From the NCBI GenBank assembly GCA_016784025.1, contig JADHVL010000015.1, forward strand, positions 1-64,000: 64,000 nt of DNA, given 5' to 3'. Position 1 is the first letter of the stretch; every line of letters begins with the position of its first letter. Source of the DNA: Fidelibacterota bacterium. GTDB lineage: Bacteria; Fidelibacterota; UBA8477; JABMPR01. The position numbers and the translations under genes were made by a program. Positions 46,953-55,828 of the stretch are shown piece by piece. The notes below the pieces were generated by a model. That model had not been told where the DNA came from. It ran no database searches and saw only the letters and a program-made list of their open reading frames with translations.

Positions 46953-47863
46953 GATATTACCTCCAATTGTTCCTGGGTTGCGATACCGCCCGTTGCAATA
47001 TCCCGGTGGATACGTTTAACCAATCCCTGAAGTACTTTTCCAGGTCCTATTTCCACTATTTCTTCAACGCCATCCCCAACCATGTATTGAACTGTATCCT
47101 CCCAAAGAACAGGATTTTCTAGCTGCTCAATCAGATTGTTTTTGATTTTTTCAGGATCCGTTGTTGGCTTGGCATCAACATTGGCTACCACTGGAACTTT
47201 AGCTTTGTTAAATTTAGTATTCTCTATGATGACACTCAGGCCATCTTTGGCTGGCGACATGAGGGGGGAGTGGAAAGCACCACTCACATTCAATGCCAAG
47301 GCTTTGCGTGCTCCTAGATTTTTGGCAATTTCCATGGCGAAGTGAACGGCTACTGTCTCACCTGAGATGACAATTTGTCCAGGTGAGTTGTAATTTGCAG
47401 CCTGCACGATACCCCTTGAAGCAGCATGTTTGCACACCTTGGTAATATCTTCGCGAGACATATTCAGAATGGCTGCCATGGTTCCAGTTTGACTTTCTCC
47501 TGCAGCCTGCATTCCTTCTGAACGTACCTTTACAATTGCCAGAGCATCTTCAAAACTGAGTACATCTGCTGCGAAAAGGGCTGAGAATTCACCAAGACTA
47601 TGACCTGCAGTCATTGAAAATTCGTAGGATTTTGGCAGGAGTGTAAACAGAGCCGCTGATGCAACAAACAAAGCGGGCTGGGTTACCCTGGTTTCTGTCA
47701 AATCTTCCAGAGGGCCATTGAAACTGACATTAGCTACATCAAAGCCAAGAATTTCGTTAGCATTAGCATACATATCTTTTATTGATTGATGTTTGTCAAA
47801 TATATCCTGTCCCATTCCAACATACTGGGAAGCCTGTCCTGGAAAAACGAGAGCACGTTTCAT
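46949..47863 (-). CDS. fabD: Malonyl-CoA:ACP transacylase
   Basis: 304 residues. FPGQASQYVGMGQ at the N-terminus, nucleophile S89 in TAGHSLGEFSALFAA, arginine in VKVRSEGMQ and a later histidine in VSGAFHSPLM. Loads malonyl groups onto ACP. Starts 3 nt after fabH stops. Confidence 0.96.
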   Translation of the reverse strand: MKRALVFPGQASQYVGMGQDIFDKHQSIKDMYANANEILGFDVANVSFNGPLEDLTETRVTQPALFVASAALFTLLPKSYEFSMTAGHSLGEFSALFAADVLSFEDALAIVKVRSEGMQAAGESQTGTMAAILNMSREDITKVCKHAASRGIVQAANYNSPGQIVISGETVAVHFAMEIAKNLGARKALALNVSGAFHSPLMSPAKDGLSVIIENTKFNKAKVPVVANVDAKPTTDPEKIKNNLIEQLENPVLWEDTVQYMVGDGVEEIVEIGPGKVLQGLVKRIHRDIATGGIATQEQLEVIS

Positions 47864-47866
47864 GAA

Positions 47867-48865
47867 TTACCCTTTCTTGCTGGGTCCATAGCGCAGTAAA
47901 ATACTGCCCCAGGTATACCCTGCACCAAATGCGGCAAAAAGAACAAGATCGCCATCTTTTATACGCCCATTACGGACAACTTCATCCAATCCCAAGGGAA
48001 GTGTACCAGCAGTGGTATTGCCGTATTTATCGATGTTAAGTAAGACTTGTTCATCTTTAAAGCCTGCCTTACGAGCTGCAACGTCGATGATTCGTTTATT
48101 CGCCTGATGCGGAATGAAGATTCCAACATCTTCTGCTTTTAAATTATTTTTCTCAAGAATTTCAGCACTGACGTTGGCCATATCGTTGGAGGCACGTTTG
48201 AACACACTGCGTCCATCCTGATAGATATAGTGTTCCCTTGCATCAACTGTTGCATGGGTGGCTGGTTTCCGACTTCCACCAGCTTTCATGTGTAATGCAT
48301 CTGCACCACTACCATCAATCCGGAGGATATCATCAATCATTCCAAAATTTTCATCTTCAGTAGGCTCAAGCAGAACTGCGCCACCACCATCACCAAAGAG
48401 AATACAGGTATTACGATCAGTATAATCTAGAATAGAGCTCATGGTATCCACACCCACTACAATCACCTTTTTTGAACCGGTCTGGATGAGTGAGGAACCA
48501 GATTTTAGAGCAAAAAGAAAACCTGAGCAGGCTCCAGATAGATCATAACCCCAGGCGTTGACCGCACCGATTTTTTCCTGAATCAAGGCAGCTGTTGACG
48601 GGAAGAGCATATCAGGAGTGACGGTTGCCACGATAATGGCATCAATCTCTTCTGCTTTGGTTCCTGTTTCAGCCAGTAACTTGGTTACGGCGCTTACACT
48701 CATATCAGAACTGGCTTCACCTTCAGCAGCTACTCGTCTTTCTTTAATGCCTGTTCGACTGACAATCCATTCATCATTGGTATCCACCATTTTTTCCAAA
48801 TCAAAATTTGTAATTACTCTTTTTGGTACATAGGAGGCAACTCCAGTTATTGCAGCACGAATCAT
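47867..48865 (-). CDS. fabH: 3-oxoacyl-ACP synthase III
   Basis: 332 residues. Catalytic C113 in DLSGACSGFLFAL, histidine in FIPHQANKRII and asparagine in DKYGNTTAGTLP. Starts fatty-acid synthesis by joining acyl-CoA to malonyl-ACP. Conserved ITGVASYVPKRVITN N-terminus. Lies 17 nt after plsX. Confidence 0.97.
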   Translation of the reverse strand: MIRAAITGVASYVPKRVITNFDLEKMVDTNDEWIVSRTGIKERRVAAEGEASSDMSVSAVTKLLAETGTKAEEIDAIIVATVTPDMLFPSTAALIQEKIGAVNAWGYDLSGACSGFLFALKSGSSLIQTGSKKVIVVGVDTMSSILDYTDRNTCILFGDGGGAVLLEPTEDENFGMIDDILRIDGSGADALHMKAGGSRKPATHATVDAREHYIYQDGRSVFKRASNDMANVSAEILEKNNLKAEDVGIFIPHQANKRIIDVAARKAGFKDEQVLLNIDKYGNTTAGTLPLGLDEVVRNGRIKDGDLVLFAAFGAGYTWGSILLRYGPSKKG

Positions 48866-48882
48866 ATTATTTCCCTGATTGG

Positions 48883-49923
48883 TTAGTGGTGGATGATTTG
48901 TTCGTCCATATCCGTATATACGATGTTGGATAGGGATTTTGTAATTTCCTGTTCAATGGCATCGATCATATTCGATTGAATGAGGCTTTGGGCTTCAAAA
49001 AGAGCGGCCTTAATGGCTTTCTCGTTTGAGGATCCGTGAGCGATGAGCGAAATACCCTTAATGCCAAGTAAGGGTGAACCCCCATAATTGTTGGGGTCAA
49101 AAATGCCCATCAGCTCCGTAAATACTGGTTTGATAAGGCGGGCACCTAAAAGTCTGCTGGGACGATCTATTCTTCGCTTGATCATACTAAACAGAGTCTT
49201 GAAAGTACTCTCGGCTAACTTTAATGATACGTTGCCTGTAAACCCATCGGTTACGATCACATCGAATTTATCGAAAAAGATGTCTCGACCTTCAGCATAG
49301 CCTATAAAATTTAAGCTGGAATCTTCCAGGAGTCGCTTGGCTTCTCTCACAAGTGAGGTGCCCTTTTCAGCTTCCTCACCAATACTCATAAGCCCCACTC
49401 GGGGTTTTTCTGTTTTGGTTAGATAGCGGTGCACGATGCTGCCCATGATTCCGTATTGAAGCAAGTTTTTTGGTTTGGCTTGAGCAGTTGCGCCTACATC
49501 CAGCAATAGGGTAGCACCTTCTTCATGGGGCATAAAAGCTCCAACTGCAGGACGATCAACTCCAGGAATGCGACCCAGGGTGAGAAGGGAATAGGTCATG
49601 ATAGCACCAGTATTCCCTGCAGAAATAAAAGCATCGGCATCATTTGACTTAACCAACCCAATACCAACTCGCATTGAGGAATCTTTTTTTTCTTTATAGG
49701 ATCTGGTTGGTGATTCATCCATGGCTAGTACCTGGGAGGCATGCTGAATATGTAAGCGAGGACTTTTAAAAGATCTGTTTTGAAGCTCGTGGCGGATAAG
49801 GTCTTCCTTACCAACCAGTATGACTTCACCAATACTTCTAGGATCATTCAAATATTGAATGGCCCCATCGATATTGATAAAAGGGGCATTATCGCCCCCC
49901 ATACTATCAACCACGATTTTCAT
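48883..49923 (-). CDS. plsX: Phosphate acyltransferase PlsX
   Basis: 346 residues from ATG 49923 (MKIVVDSMGGDNAP, the standard PlsX start); an upstream TTG at 49935 is in frame but would overlap rpmF. Conserved segments include SAGNTGAIMTYSLLTLGRIPGV, LLDVGA and VVTDGFTGNVSLK. Makes acyl-phosphate from acyl-ACP for phospholipid synthesis. Confidence 0.96.
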   Translation of the reverse strand: MKIVVDSMGGDNAPFINIDGAIQYLNDPRSIGEVILVGKEDLIRHELQNRSFKSPRLHIQHASQVLAMDESPTRSYKEKKDSSMRVGIGLVKSNDADAFISAGNTGAIMTYSLLTLGRIPGVDRPAVGAFMPHEEGATLLLDVGATAQAKPKNLLQYGIMGSIVHRYLTKTEKPRVGLMSIGEEAEKGTSLVREAKRLLEDSSLNFIGYAEGRDIFFDKFDVIVTDGFTGNVSLKLAESTFKTLFSMIKRRIDRPSRLLGARLIKPVFTELMGIFDPNNYGGSPLLGIKGISLIAHGSSNEKAIKAALFEAQSLIQSNMIDAIEQEITKSLSNIVYTDMDEQIIHH

Positions 49924-49931
49924 TTTTGGAA

Positions 49932-50114
49932 TCAAACTTCTTTAGGAATGGTAACCTGTTTTCCCTTGTAATATCCGCAATGGGGACAAACACGGTGTGG
50001 TAATTTTGGTTCACTGCAGTTTGTGCAGGTGATAAGACCAGCAAGAGTCGCCTTCCAGTGAGTGCGACGTTTATCCCTTTTGGCCCGTGAGGTTTTTCTT
50101 TTTGGTACAGCCAC
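49932..50114 (-). CDS. rpmF: 50S ribosomal protein L32
   Basis: 60 residues: [20 protein letters not shown] start, then a zinc-ribbon with two pairs of cysteines (CTNC and CPHC), so it is the zinc-binding (C+) form. In the conserved yceD-rpmF-plsX order, 13 nt after yceD. Confidence 0.97.
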   Translation of the reverse strand: MAVPKRKTSRAKRDKRRTHWKATLAGLITCTNCSEPKLPHRVCPHCGYYKGKQVTIPKEV

Positions 50115-50127
50115 GAGTTGAAATCTC

Positions 50128-50610
50128 CTATTCGTTGAACAAATCTTTTAGCTTAGCCCAGCGTTCATCCGGTTTCTCATCTGATCTGATTATCTTTTGC
50201 AGTTTTTCTCCTGCCTTGCAATCAGTACCACATCGATGTGAAATGGGGATGGCTAACAACACAGCATCATGGACAAGAGGATAGAGATCATATTCTGCCT
50301 GGTGAGCGGGAACATGAAATATCTCATCTCCTTCATAAGACTCCAGATACCTGGAATCAAAAGTTAGCATGACGTCAATTTCACTCTTCAGGGTGTCTTC
50401 AAACTCCTCCATGCCGGTCTCACAAATAAAGAGACCCGTACAAGAAATATTCCCGTGTAGATAAAAATTTTGACCCTGTCGGTCGATGCCTAACTTCAAT
50501 TCAAACTGGAGTGGTTTCCACTCAATGCTTTTATCTTGTTGTAGCTGTGCTACGCTGTCAAAGACCTGCTCTGATTTGCCTCTCGGCAATGTGTTCAGTA
50601 CTATCTTCAT
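50128..50610 (-). CDS. yceD: YceD/DUF177 family protein
   Basis: 160 residues of the YceD family that sits directly upstream of rpmF in most bacteria. Features: early [44 protein letters not shown] with the paired cysteines of the family, and a C-terminal [12 protein letters not shown] ... [11 protein letters not shown] ending. In E. coli it has been linked to 23S rRNA accumulation. ATG 50610 is used; an upstream TTG at 50616 is also in frame. No strong ribosome-binding site. Confidence 0.88.
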   Translation of the reverse strand: MKIVLNTLPRGKSEQVFDSVAQLQQDKSIEWKPLQFELKLGIDRQGQNFYLHGNISCTGLFICETGMEEFEDTLKSEIDVMLTFDSRYLESYEGDEIFHVPAHQAEYDLYPLVHDAVLLAIPISHRCGTDCKAGEKLQKIIRSDEKPDERWAKLKDLFNE

Positions 50611-50684
50611 TGTCAAAGCCGCGCAATATAGATGGGAGTTATTCGCATGTCAAACGTTTAACTTATTGAGAAATCAGCAGCCTA

Positions 50685-52070
50685 TCAGGGCTGCATCAGA
50701 GCCTCAATCTCTTGAATAGTTTTGGGTATAGACTGGCTTAAAACACGGTGTCCCTTTTGTGTTACCAGTACATCGTCCTCAATGCGCACACCAATATTCC
50801 ACCATTTGGCATCCACATCTTCGGACTCGCTAATATAAATTCCCGGTTCTACAGTAAGAACCATCCCGGTTTTTAATTGATGCGCCTTGCCATTGTCACC
50901 CAGCCAACCACCAACGTCGTGGACATCTAAACCCAGCCAATGTGAGGTACCGTGCATGAAAAATTTACGATAGCCCTTTTCCTGAATGAGAGTGGTTGGA
51001 TCTCCTTGGAGCAAACCCAGTTCCACTAGTCCGGTAGTAACAACCTGTATAGCAGTATCATGAGGTTTGCGCCAGGAAACTCCTGGTTTCACAACTTCAA
51101 TGGCAGCAGTCTGGGCATCAAGCACGAGTTGATAGATAGCGCTCTGTTCAGAGCTAAATTTACCAGAGATAGGAACAGTTCTGCTGATATCAGCAGAATA
51201 GTAATTCCACTCAGCTCCAATATCCATCAACAAAAGTTCTCCTTCAATGAGTTCGCCGTGATGGTCTTCATAATGCAGGTATGTAGCATTTTTGCCTGCT
51301 CCCACGATGGATGGAAACCCCATACGTTCAGATCCACGCTTTGCGAAACCATATTCAATAGCCGCTTGCACCTCATATTCAAATTCTAATGATGGAATCA
51401 ACGGTAAAACTTCCTGCAGTGATTGATGAGTCACATCAATAGCTTTTTGCAAAGCATTAATTTCACTTTCGGATTTGATCAGTCGATGTGATTTAAGCAG
51501 TGAAGCAGCCTCCTGCACAATGCTGGGACGACTACTGATGGATTCAAACTTTTCCTCAAACCCATCCTCAAAAACTATGTTGCTGCCGTGTGAAATGACC
51601 AATCGCTGGTAGCCCTTGATCAGTTTTTCCAAATGGGTGTAAAAATCCCCGTAATCATACGCTTGATCAATACCTGGTAAAACCATGGCTTCATCAATTC
51701 CAGATTTGGGACCTGTCCACACCTCCTTTTTTGGGTTTCTGGGTGTCACAAAGAGTGAAACCTCTGCGCCATCTTCTGGATTTTCTTGTGGTGTGAGGAC
51801 CAATACGCCCTCCATTTGGGTCCAGCCTGTCAAATAAAAGAAGTCCGAATCCTGTCGATAGGGATGTTCAACATGGTGATTGCGTTCGTATTGTGGGGCA
51901 GTATGAAAAATGGCACAGGCGTCCAATTCACGCAATTCTTCCAGAAAAATGGCTCTACGTCTGGCGAATTCATCACTTGGCAGACTCTCCTTTTTTGACA
52001 TGCTGTTGGCAGTTGTTCCACATGCAAGCACCAGGATAAGAGGGACAATCAATTTTATTTGGGGAAGCAT
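50685..52070 (-). CDS. Xaa-Pro aminopeptidase-like M24B lipoprotein
   Basis: 461 residues from ATG 52070 (AAGGAAA 6 nt upstream). A lipoprotein-type signal (KLIVPLILVLACG) is unusual for a PepP-like enzyme, which is normally cytosolic. N-terminal creatinase-like domain (RRAIFLEELRELDACAIFHT ... QDSDFFYLTGW), then the pita-bread domain with metal ligands in LLMDIGAEWNYYSADISRT, HGTSHWLGLDVHDVGG, TVEPGIYI and GVRIEDDVLV. All five metal ligands appear present. It should remove N-terminal residues before proline from periplasmic peptides. Sits in an operon with a VanX-like peptidase. Confidence 0.88.
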   Translation of the reverse strand: MLPQIKLIVPLILVLACGTTANSMSKKESLPSDEFARRRAIFLEELRELDACAIFHTAPQYERNHHVEHPYRQDSDFFYLTGWTQMEGVLVLTPQENPEDGAEVSLFVTPRNPKKEVWTGPKSGIDEAMVLPGIDQAYDYGDFYTHLEKLIKGYQRLVISHGSNIVFEDGFEEKFESISSRPSIVQEAASLLKSHRLIKSESEINALQKAIDVTHQSLQEVLPLIPSLEFEYEVQAAIEYGFAKRGSERMGFPSIVGAGKNATYLHYEDHHGELIEGELLLMDIGAEWNYYSADISRTVPISGKFSSEQSAIYQLVLDAQTAAIEVVKPGVSWRKPHDTAIQVVTTGLVELGLLQGDPTTLIQEKGYRKFFMHGTSHWLGLDVHDVGGWLGDNGKAHQLKTGMVLTVEPGIYISESEDVDAKWWNIGVRIEDDVLVTQKGHRVLSQSIPKTIQEIEALMQP

Positions 52071-52080
52071 TGAGATTTCC

Positions 52081-52755
52081 TTATTCAATAATTTGATATT
52101 GAGAACGAGCAACTTTGACAGGCACGGCATTGAAGTGCCACCATTCAATGGAGATAGACAGAAAGCCAGCTTGAGTCATTACATCTCTCAAGAGGTGACG
52201 GTTATCAATATGTTCCTGAGTCAGCTTTTTTTCTTTCAGGAAGCGAGCTTCATGGCGGGGTTGGGCCAACTCACCAAAATAATCAAATGCAGTCCCCATA
52301 TCCAAAGGGACGCCATCATTGGTGGCAATGGTAAGATCCACCGCAGAACCAAAATTATGGACTGATCCTCTATCAGGATTTGCCACATAGTCCTGGGAAG
52401 GCGTATTCATCACCAAAGTCCACATCTTACGCTGTATGGAGCGAGGGCGAGCACCATCATTGACCAACAGGGTTAATTCAGGGTGTGATTTCTTGAGTAA
52501 GTCCTGGGCTTGTTTAAGCATAGCGGCTGCCTTGGGTTGGAGATAGCAGTTTTCCAATTCACCATAAGTGTCCGCTGAAAGGAAATTGTCTGAAGTAGAG
52601 TACTTCAACTCAACCAGAATATCTGGAGCCAGTGTGTGAATGTTCACCAGACCTTGTTTTTGAAGCTGCTCCTCCAATGACAAATCTTGACCTGCAAGCA
52701 GGGGCAAGAGATAAATGAGAATGATCAGGAATATGTATGCGATTCGATTTTTCAT
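52081..52755 (-). CDS. D-Ala-D-Ala dipeptidase, VanX-like (M15D)
   Basis: 224 residues with signal peptide (AYIFLIILIYLLPLLAGQ), so periplasmic. The M15D zinc site is complete: SVHNFGSAVDLT (SxHxxGxAxD) and, near the C-terminus, IEWWHF with the catalytic glutamate and third zinc ligand; the conserved DGARPRS arginine is present. DdpX/VanX-type enzymes split D-Ala-D-Ala; a periplasmic form fits peptidoglycan recycling rather than vancomycin resistance, since no vanH/vanA-like genes are nearby. Start overlaps the mpg stop by 4 nt. Confidence 0.9.
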   Translation of the reverse strand: MKNRIAYIFLIILIYLLPLLAGQDLSLEEQLQKQGLVNIHTLAPDILVELKYSTSDNFLSADTYGELENCYLQPKAAAMLKQAQDLLKKSHPELTLLVNDGARPRSIQRKMWTLVMNTPSQDYVANPDRGSVHNFGSAVDLTIATNDGVPLDMGTAFDYFGELAQPRHEARFLKEKKLTQEHIDNRHLLRDVMTQAGFLSISIEWWHFNAVPVKVARSQYQIIE

Positions 52756-53441
52756 GGCTGCAAGATAGTGTAATCTCTCCCCATCTGAAAGTTTCGAACT
52801 CGAAGTGGATTATTTGTACAGAAATCTGCATAGGACATGTCAATAAACCGATAAGGTAAATGAGTATCACGGCCAGGTGGTATTCCGAGCCGTAGAGTCT
52901 GAATGATCTTCTCAGGCGTGTAGGTGTCATCCCAGAGTTCCAGGGAGTGAGGTGTCAATTGTTTAGCATCCCATTCACTTACTTTGAGGTTAAGCGATTT
53001 GCACAACAGGGTTTGTCCTGCACAAAGTTTGGCAATGGAGCGTCTGCTGCCACTTCGATTTGGATTATTGCCCTGCATGACAGCCAGGGTGTCGATGGCA
53101 TCGCCTTCCAGGGTGATGGGGTATCCTGATTTGATAAGGACAGCATTTCCCTCACCCCGACATGAAAAATTAAGAGAATCACCCCCTCTAGCATAATACA
53201 TATATATAGTGCCGGGAGACATGAAGAGAGCTTTTCGCTTTTCAGTATATCCTAGAGAAGAGTGACTGGCTTTCTCTCTGCGATAATAAGCCTCTGTCTC
53301 AATGATTCTAACCATTAACCAACTGGAGGAGTGGGGGACAGCAATGATTTTTCCCAGGAGAGACTGAGCCACTTGAGTAGGCTCCCGGTCAAAAAAGTTC
53401 GAGTCTATTGGTTCCCTTGTGAACTGGTTGAGATGTTCCAT
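52752..53441 (-). CDS. mpg: 3-methyladenine DNA glycosylase (AAG/Mpg family)
   Basis: 229 residues, the usual AAG length. Conserved: VAQSLLGKIIA, VRIIETEAYYRREKASHSS with the catalytic glutamate, GTIYMYYARGG, and GNAVLIKSGYP; a PNRSGSRRSIAKLCAGQTLLCK segment replaces the usual LTNGPGKL stretch. Excises alkylated purines from DNA. First gene of the long minus-strand operon that continues into lipid synthesis. Confidence 0.88.
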   Translation of the reverse strand: MEHLNQFTREPIDSNFFDREPTQVAQSLLGKIIAVPHSSSWLMVRIIETEAYYRREKASHSSLGYTEKRKALFMSPGTIYMYYARGGDSLNFSCRGEGNAVLIKSGYPITLEGDAIDTLAVMQGNNPNRSGSRRSIAKLCAGQTLLCKSLNLKVSEWDAKQLTPHSLELWDDTYTPEKIIQTLRLGIPPGRDTHLPYRFIDMSYADFCTNNPLRVRNFQMGRDYTILQP

Positions 53442-53752
53442 GCTTCAATATTTACCCCAAATCAGGTTCTGGCAAATGATTCCAGGCTGGAGGACAGAGA
53501 TAAATATTACCATTTTTGTCACTCTCAGATGCGAGAACTATTTCTCGAAATTCAGAGAAATGTAATGGATTAACTAGTTAACTGAATAAATACTCGCCAA
53601 AATCAGCTTATTTGAAGCGCGGCAATTGTTTTGCTAAGCTTTTTATTTGCGACAGCTCTCTCTAATTAGCCTAAATGCGAGTCATTAGCAGTTACTCCAG
53701 TCTTTTGGCACAGCCTTTGTAAATACCGTATTTGAGAATACAGAAAAATTTA
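53442..53752. promoter_or_regulatory. Divergent regulatory region of mpg operon and cytochrome locus
   Basis: 311 nt with no gene. From left to right: an inverted repeat TTTCTC/GAGAAA at about 53540-53559, a perfect 12-bp palindrome TTAACTAGTTAA at 53570-53581, a dyad GAGT-N11-ACTC at 53679-53697, and a sigma54-like promoter at 53705-53720 (separate entry). The two dyads are candidate operators for the adjacent MerR-type regulator or for a sigma54 activator. Confidence 0.5.
53705..53720 (+). promoter_or_regulatory. Sigma54-like promoter of the cytochrome locus
   Basis: TTGGCACAGCCTTTGT fits the -24/-12 consensus TGGCAC-N5-TTGC: the -24 TTGGCAC is perfect and the -12 TTG is present with T in place of the final C, at correct spacing. 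The start site would be near 53732, about 21 nt before the ATG of the regulator gene. Confidence 0.6.
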
Positions 53753-54223
53753 ATGAGCATAAATCCAAATACTGAGCCCTCAGCCACACCTCCCAAAGGT
53801 GAAGAAATCTATACACCAAGGGAAGTAGCTCACAGGCTGAACCTTTCTGTAGAGAGCCTTCGTTTGTATGAGCGTGAGGGTTTGCTCGTTCCCCTCAAGT
53901 TGGACTCCGGTCACAGACGCTATACTGATTCTGATATTGAATGGATCACTTGTATTCAAAAACAGATTCATGAGAACAAACTAAATTTTGCAGGCATTCG
54001 CTACATTCTTTCAATGTTGCCCTGTCACGAGATGAAGCCCTGTTGCCTGGAAGACTATCAAACATGTCCTGCTGGAGATAGAAGTTGTAGACCCTGCTGG
54101 GACTTTGATGATACGCCTTGTCGGAATAAAGGAGAAAATTGCAGAACCTGTGTGGTTTACCAGCAGGTCCTCAATGTTGAAAACCTAAAAAAAATATTAT
54201 CGGTGAAATTTAAATGCGATTAA
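53753..54223 (+). CDS. MerR-type regulator with cysteine-rich C-terminus
   Basis: 156 residues. The N-terminal winged HTH is of MerR type (YTPREVAHRLNLSVESLRLYEREGLLVP, then HRRYTDSDIEWITCIQKQI). The tail holds ten cysteines, with CCLEDYQTCPAGDRSCRPCW and CRNKGENCRTCVVY resembling two-CW-type motifs; such a cluster could bind an iron-sulfur centre, haem or metal and sense redox state. An upstream TTG at 53732 is in frame but coincides with the predicted transcription start. The last 10 nt overlap the first cytochrome gene, so regulator and cytochrome are coupled. Its likely target is this locus. Confidence 0.82.
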   Translation: MSINPNTEPSATPPKGEEIYTPREVAHRLNLSVESLRLYEREGLLVPLKLDSGHRRYTDSDIEWITCIQKQIHENKLNFAGIRYILSMLPCHEMKPCCLEDYQTCPAGDRSCRPCWDFDDTPCRNKGENCRTCVVYQQVLNVENLKKILSVKFKCD

Positions 54224-55782
54224 TACAAAAAATATGGATTACCACACTTCTGGTGTGGAGTTTCTCCTTTTTGAGCTGTGATGCGATCAATCCTACCAGT
54301 GAGGGAGATTTGACGGATTATACCTGCGAGGGTTGCCACACAAATCGATCAACACTGGATGATGTTATTGAAACGCTGAATCTGGAACCACCAGACGAAG
54401 GTCCTGAAGCGCCTGGCTGAGGCGGTGGAGCAGTACCGTTGGTACTATCGGAAAAAGTGTGGATACGTTTGAATGCTATTCGTGGAGTTGAATCCTTTTC
54501 GGATATTGATCCCGTGCATGCAGCCATTGGTTGTGCCGGTTGTCATGGTGGATCCTCCTCAGTAGATGCTAAAGATGATACATCCGCATATCGCGAGGCT
54601 CATACTGGTATGATGCGCGACCCTTCTGCCGTCGGTGAATTGGGTTGTAGTGGCGGAAGCTGTCATGCTGATATTGTCGCTCGTAATGAGACCAGTATGC
54701 ACAGTAACCTCTGGGGTGAAAAAGCACATGTGGCCCTGAGAAATGGGTATGAAACATTTGAAGAATGCCCCTCTGATATTAAAGATGGCTTTGCCAAAGA
54801 TTGCAATAGCTGTCACACGACTTGTGGACAATGTCATATCAGTCGTCCACATGCCGCAGGTGGTGGCTTCCAAAAACAACTTGTAGGCTTTAGCCACAAA
54901 TTTATGCCAACCCCCAGCGAAGAAAATGTCTGTACAGCCTGTCATGGATCACGGGTAGGTGATGATTGGAATGCCAACCAGGAACGACTTCCTGGAAATG
55001 TACCTGATGTGCACAATGATTATGGCTATACCTGTCTGGATTGTCATACTGAAGATATGCATGGTGAAGGGGAAACAGATGCCCAGTACACTTCTCGTTA
55101 TCAGGTTGCTGATTTACCCAAATGTATTGATTGCCATCAGGTAGACAATGATGATAACGCCTATCACGTCAGGCACTGGCCAAATGCCGATTCCTCTGAT
55201 GGATCGGATCTGGCCTGTTTTGTCTGCCATTCACAGCAATATAATAATTGTAATACCTGTCACGCCGGAACTTGGAAGGACGAGTACAATGAGCACAATA
55301 CAGATGAGTATCGTGTTTATCCTCAGTTCAAGATTGGTCGCAACCCCTATTATGGTGAAGTGGGTCATCCACATACTGAATCGGCCTGGATCACCGTGAG
55401 ACACGTACCTGTTTCTCCTGATGCTTTTAAAAACTGGAATATTGATCCCTGGGATATGCAGGATTTATCCATGACAAAGAATATGGAGACCTGGAAATAT
55501 ACCAGCCCTCATAATATTCAACGCTGGACAGAAAGAACCTTAGTTGATAGTGCCTGGGCAAATAGTTCAACCCAGGATTATACAACAGATGATTGCTATA
55601 CGAATTGCCATATGCACGGAGACATTGGAGCATATACAGCAGTTAATGATGCGCTTTATTTAATAGATGAAAATATGGAGAATGATATTACCAATGATGA
55701 TTTGATGGACGAGATCCCATTCAATACTCTTACGAGTTTGGGTCGTCTCTCAAATGGTAATTATTGTTCTGCCTGTCATTAG
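54214..55782 (+). CDS. Dodecahaem lipoprotein cytochrome c with in-frame TGA (predicted selenocysteine)
   Basis: One frame of 522 codons interrupted only by TGA at 54418-54420 (codon 69), between EAPG and GGGAVP. Before it: lipoprotein signal with lipobox FLSC and haem motif CEGCH. After it: CAGCH, CSGGSCH (CX4CH), CNSCH, CGQCH, CTACH, CLDCH, CIDCH, CFVCH, CNTCH, CYTNCH (CX3CH), CSACH. That makes ten canonical and two unusual motifs. The downstream part begins with no ATG, ribosome site or export signal, so it cannot be a separate secreted cytochrome; readthrough is needed. A hairpin with SECIS geometry follows the TGA, so I predict Sec69. The alternatives are a nonsense mutation or sequence error. 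Probably on the outer-membrane surface, acting as the terminal or bridging cytochrome. Confidence 0.75.
54418..54446 (+). promoter_or_regulatory. Putative bacterial SECIS element following in-frame TGA
   Basis: AGTACC (54432-54437) pairs perfectly with GGTACT (54441-54446) around the loop GTT. The loop G is the 18th base after the TGA. Bacterial SECIS models ask for a stem with a small loop carrying G in its first positions about 16-37 nt from the UGA, and the E. coli fdhF element has its loop G at the same distance. The stem is short (6 bp, no extension). Confidence 0.6.
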
Positions 55783-55828
55783 TAAATAGTCAATTGAAAA
55801 CAAGTTAACAAAGCCACGAGGAGGTAAG

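Noticed and set aside
52081-52755. Vancomycin-resistance (vanX) gene
   Set aside because: No vanH, vanA or regulatory genes nearby and the protein carries a signal peptide; a peptidoglycan-recycling role is more likely.
54439-55782. Treating the downstream half of the first cytochrome as an independent gene starting at TTG 54439
   Set aside because: No ribosome-binding site, no export signal and the first ATG lies after a haem motif; the upstream half is in the same frame and supplies all that is missing.
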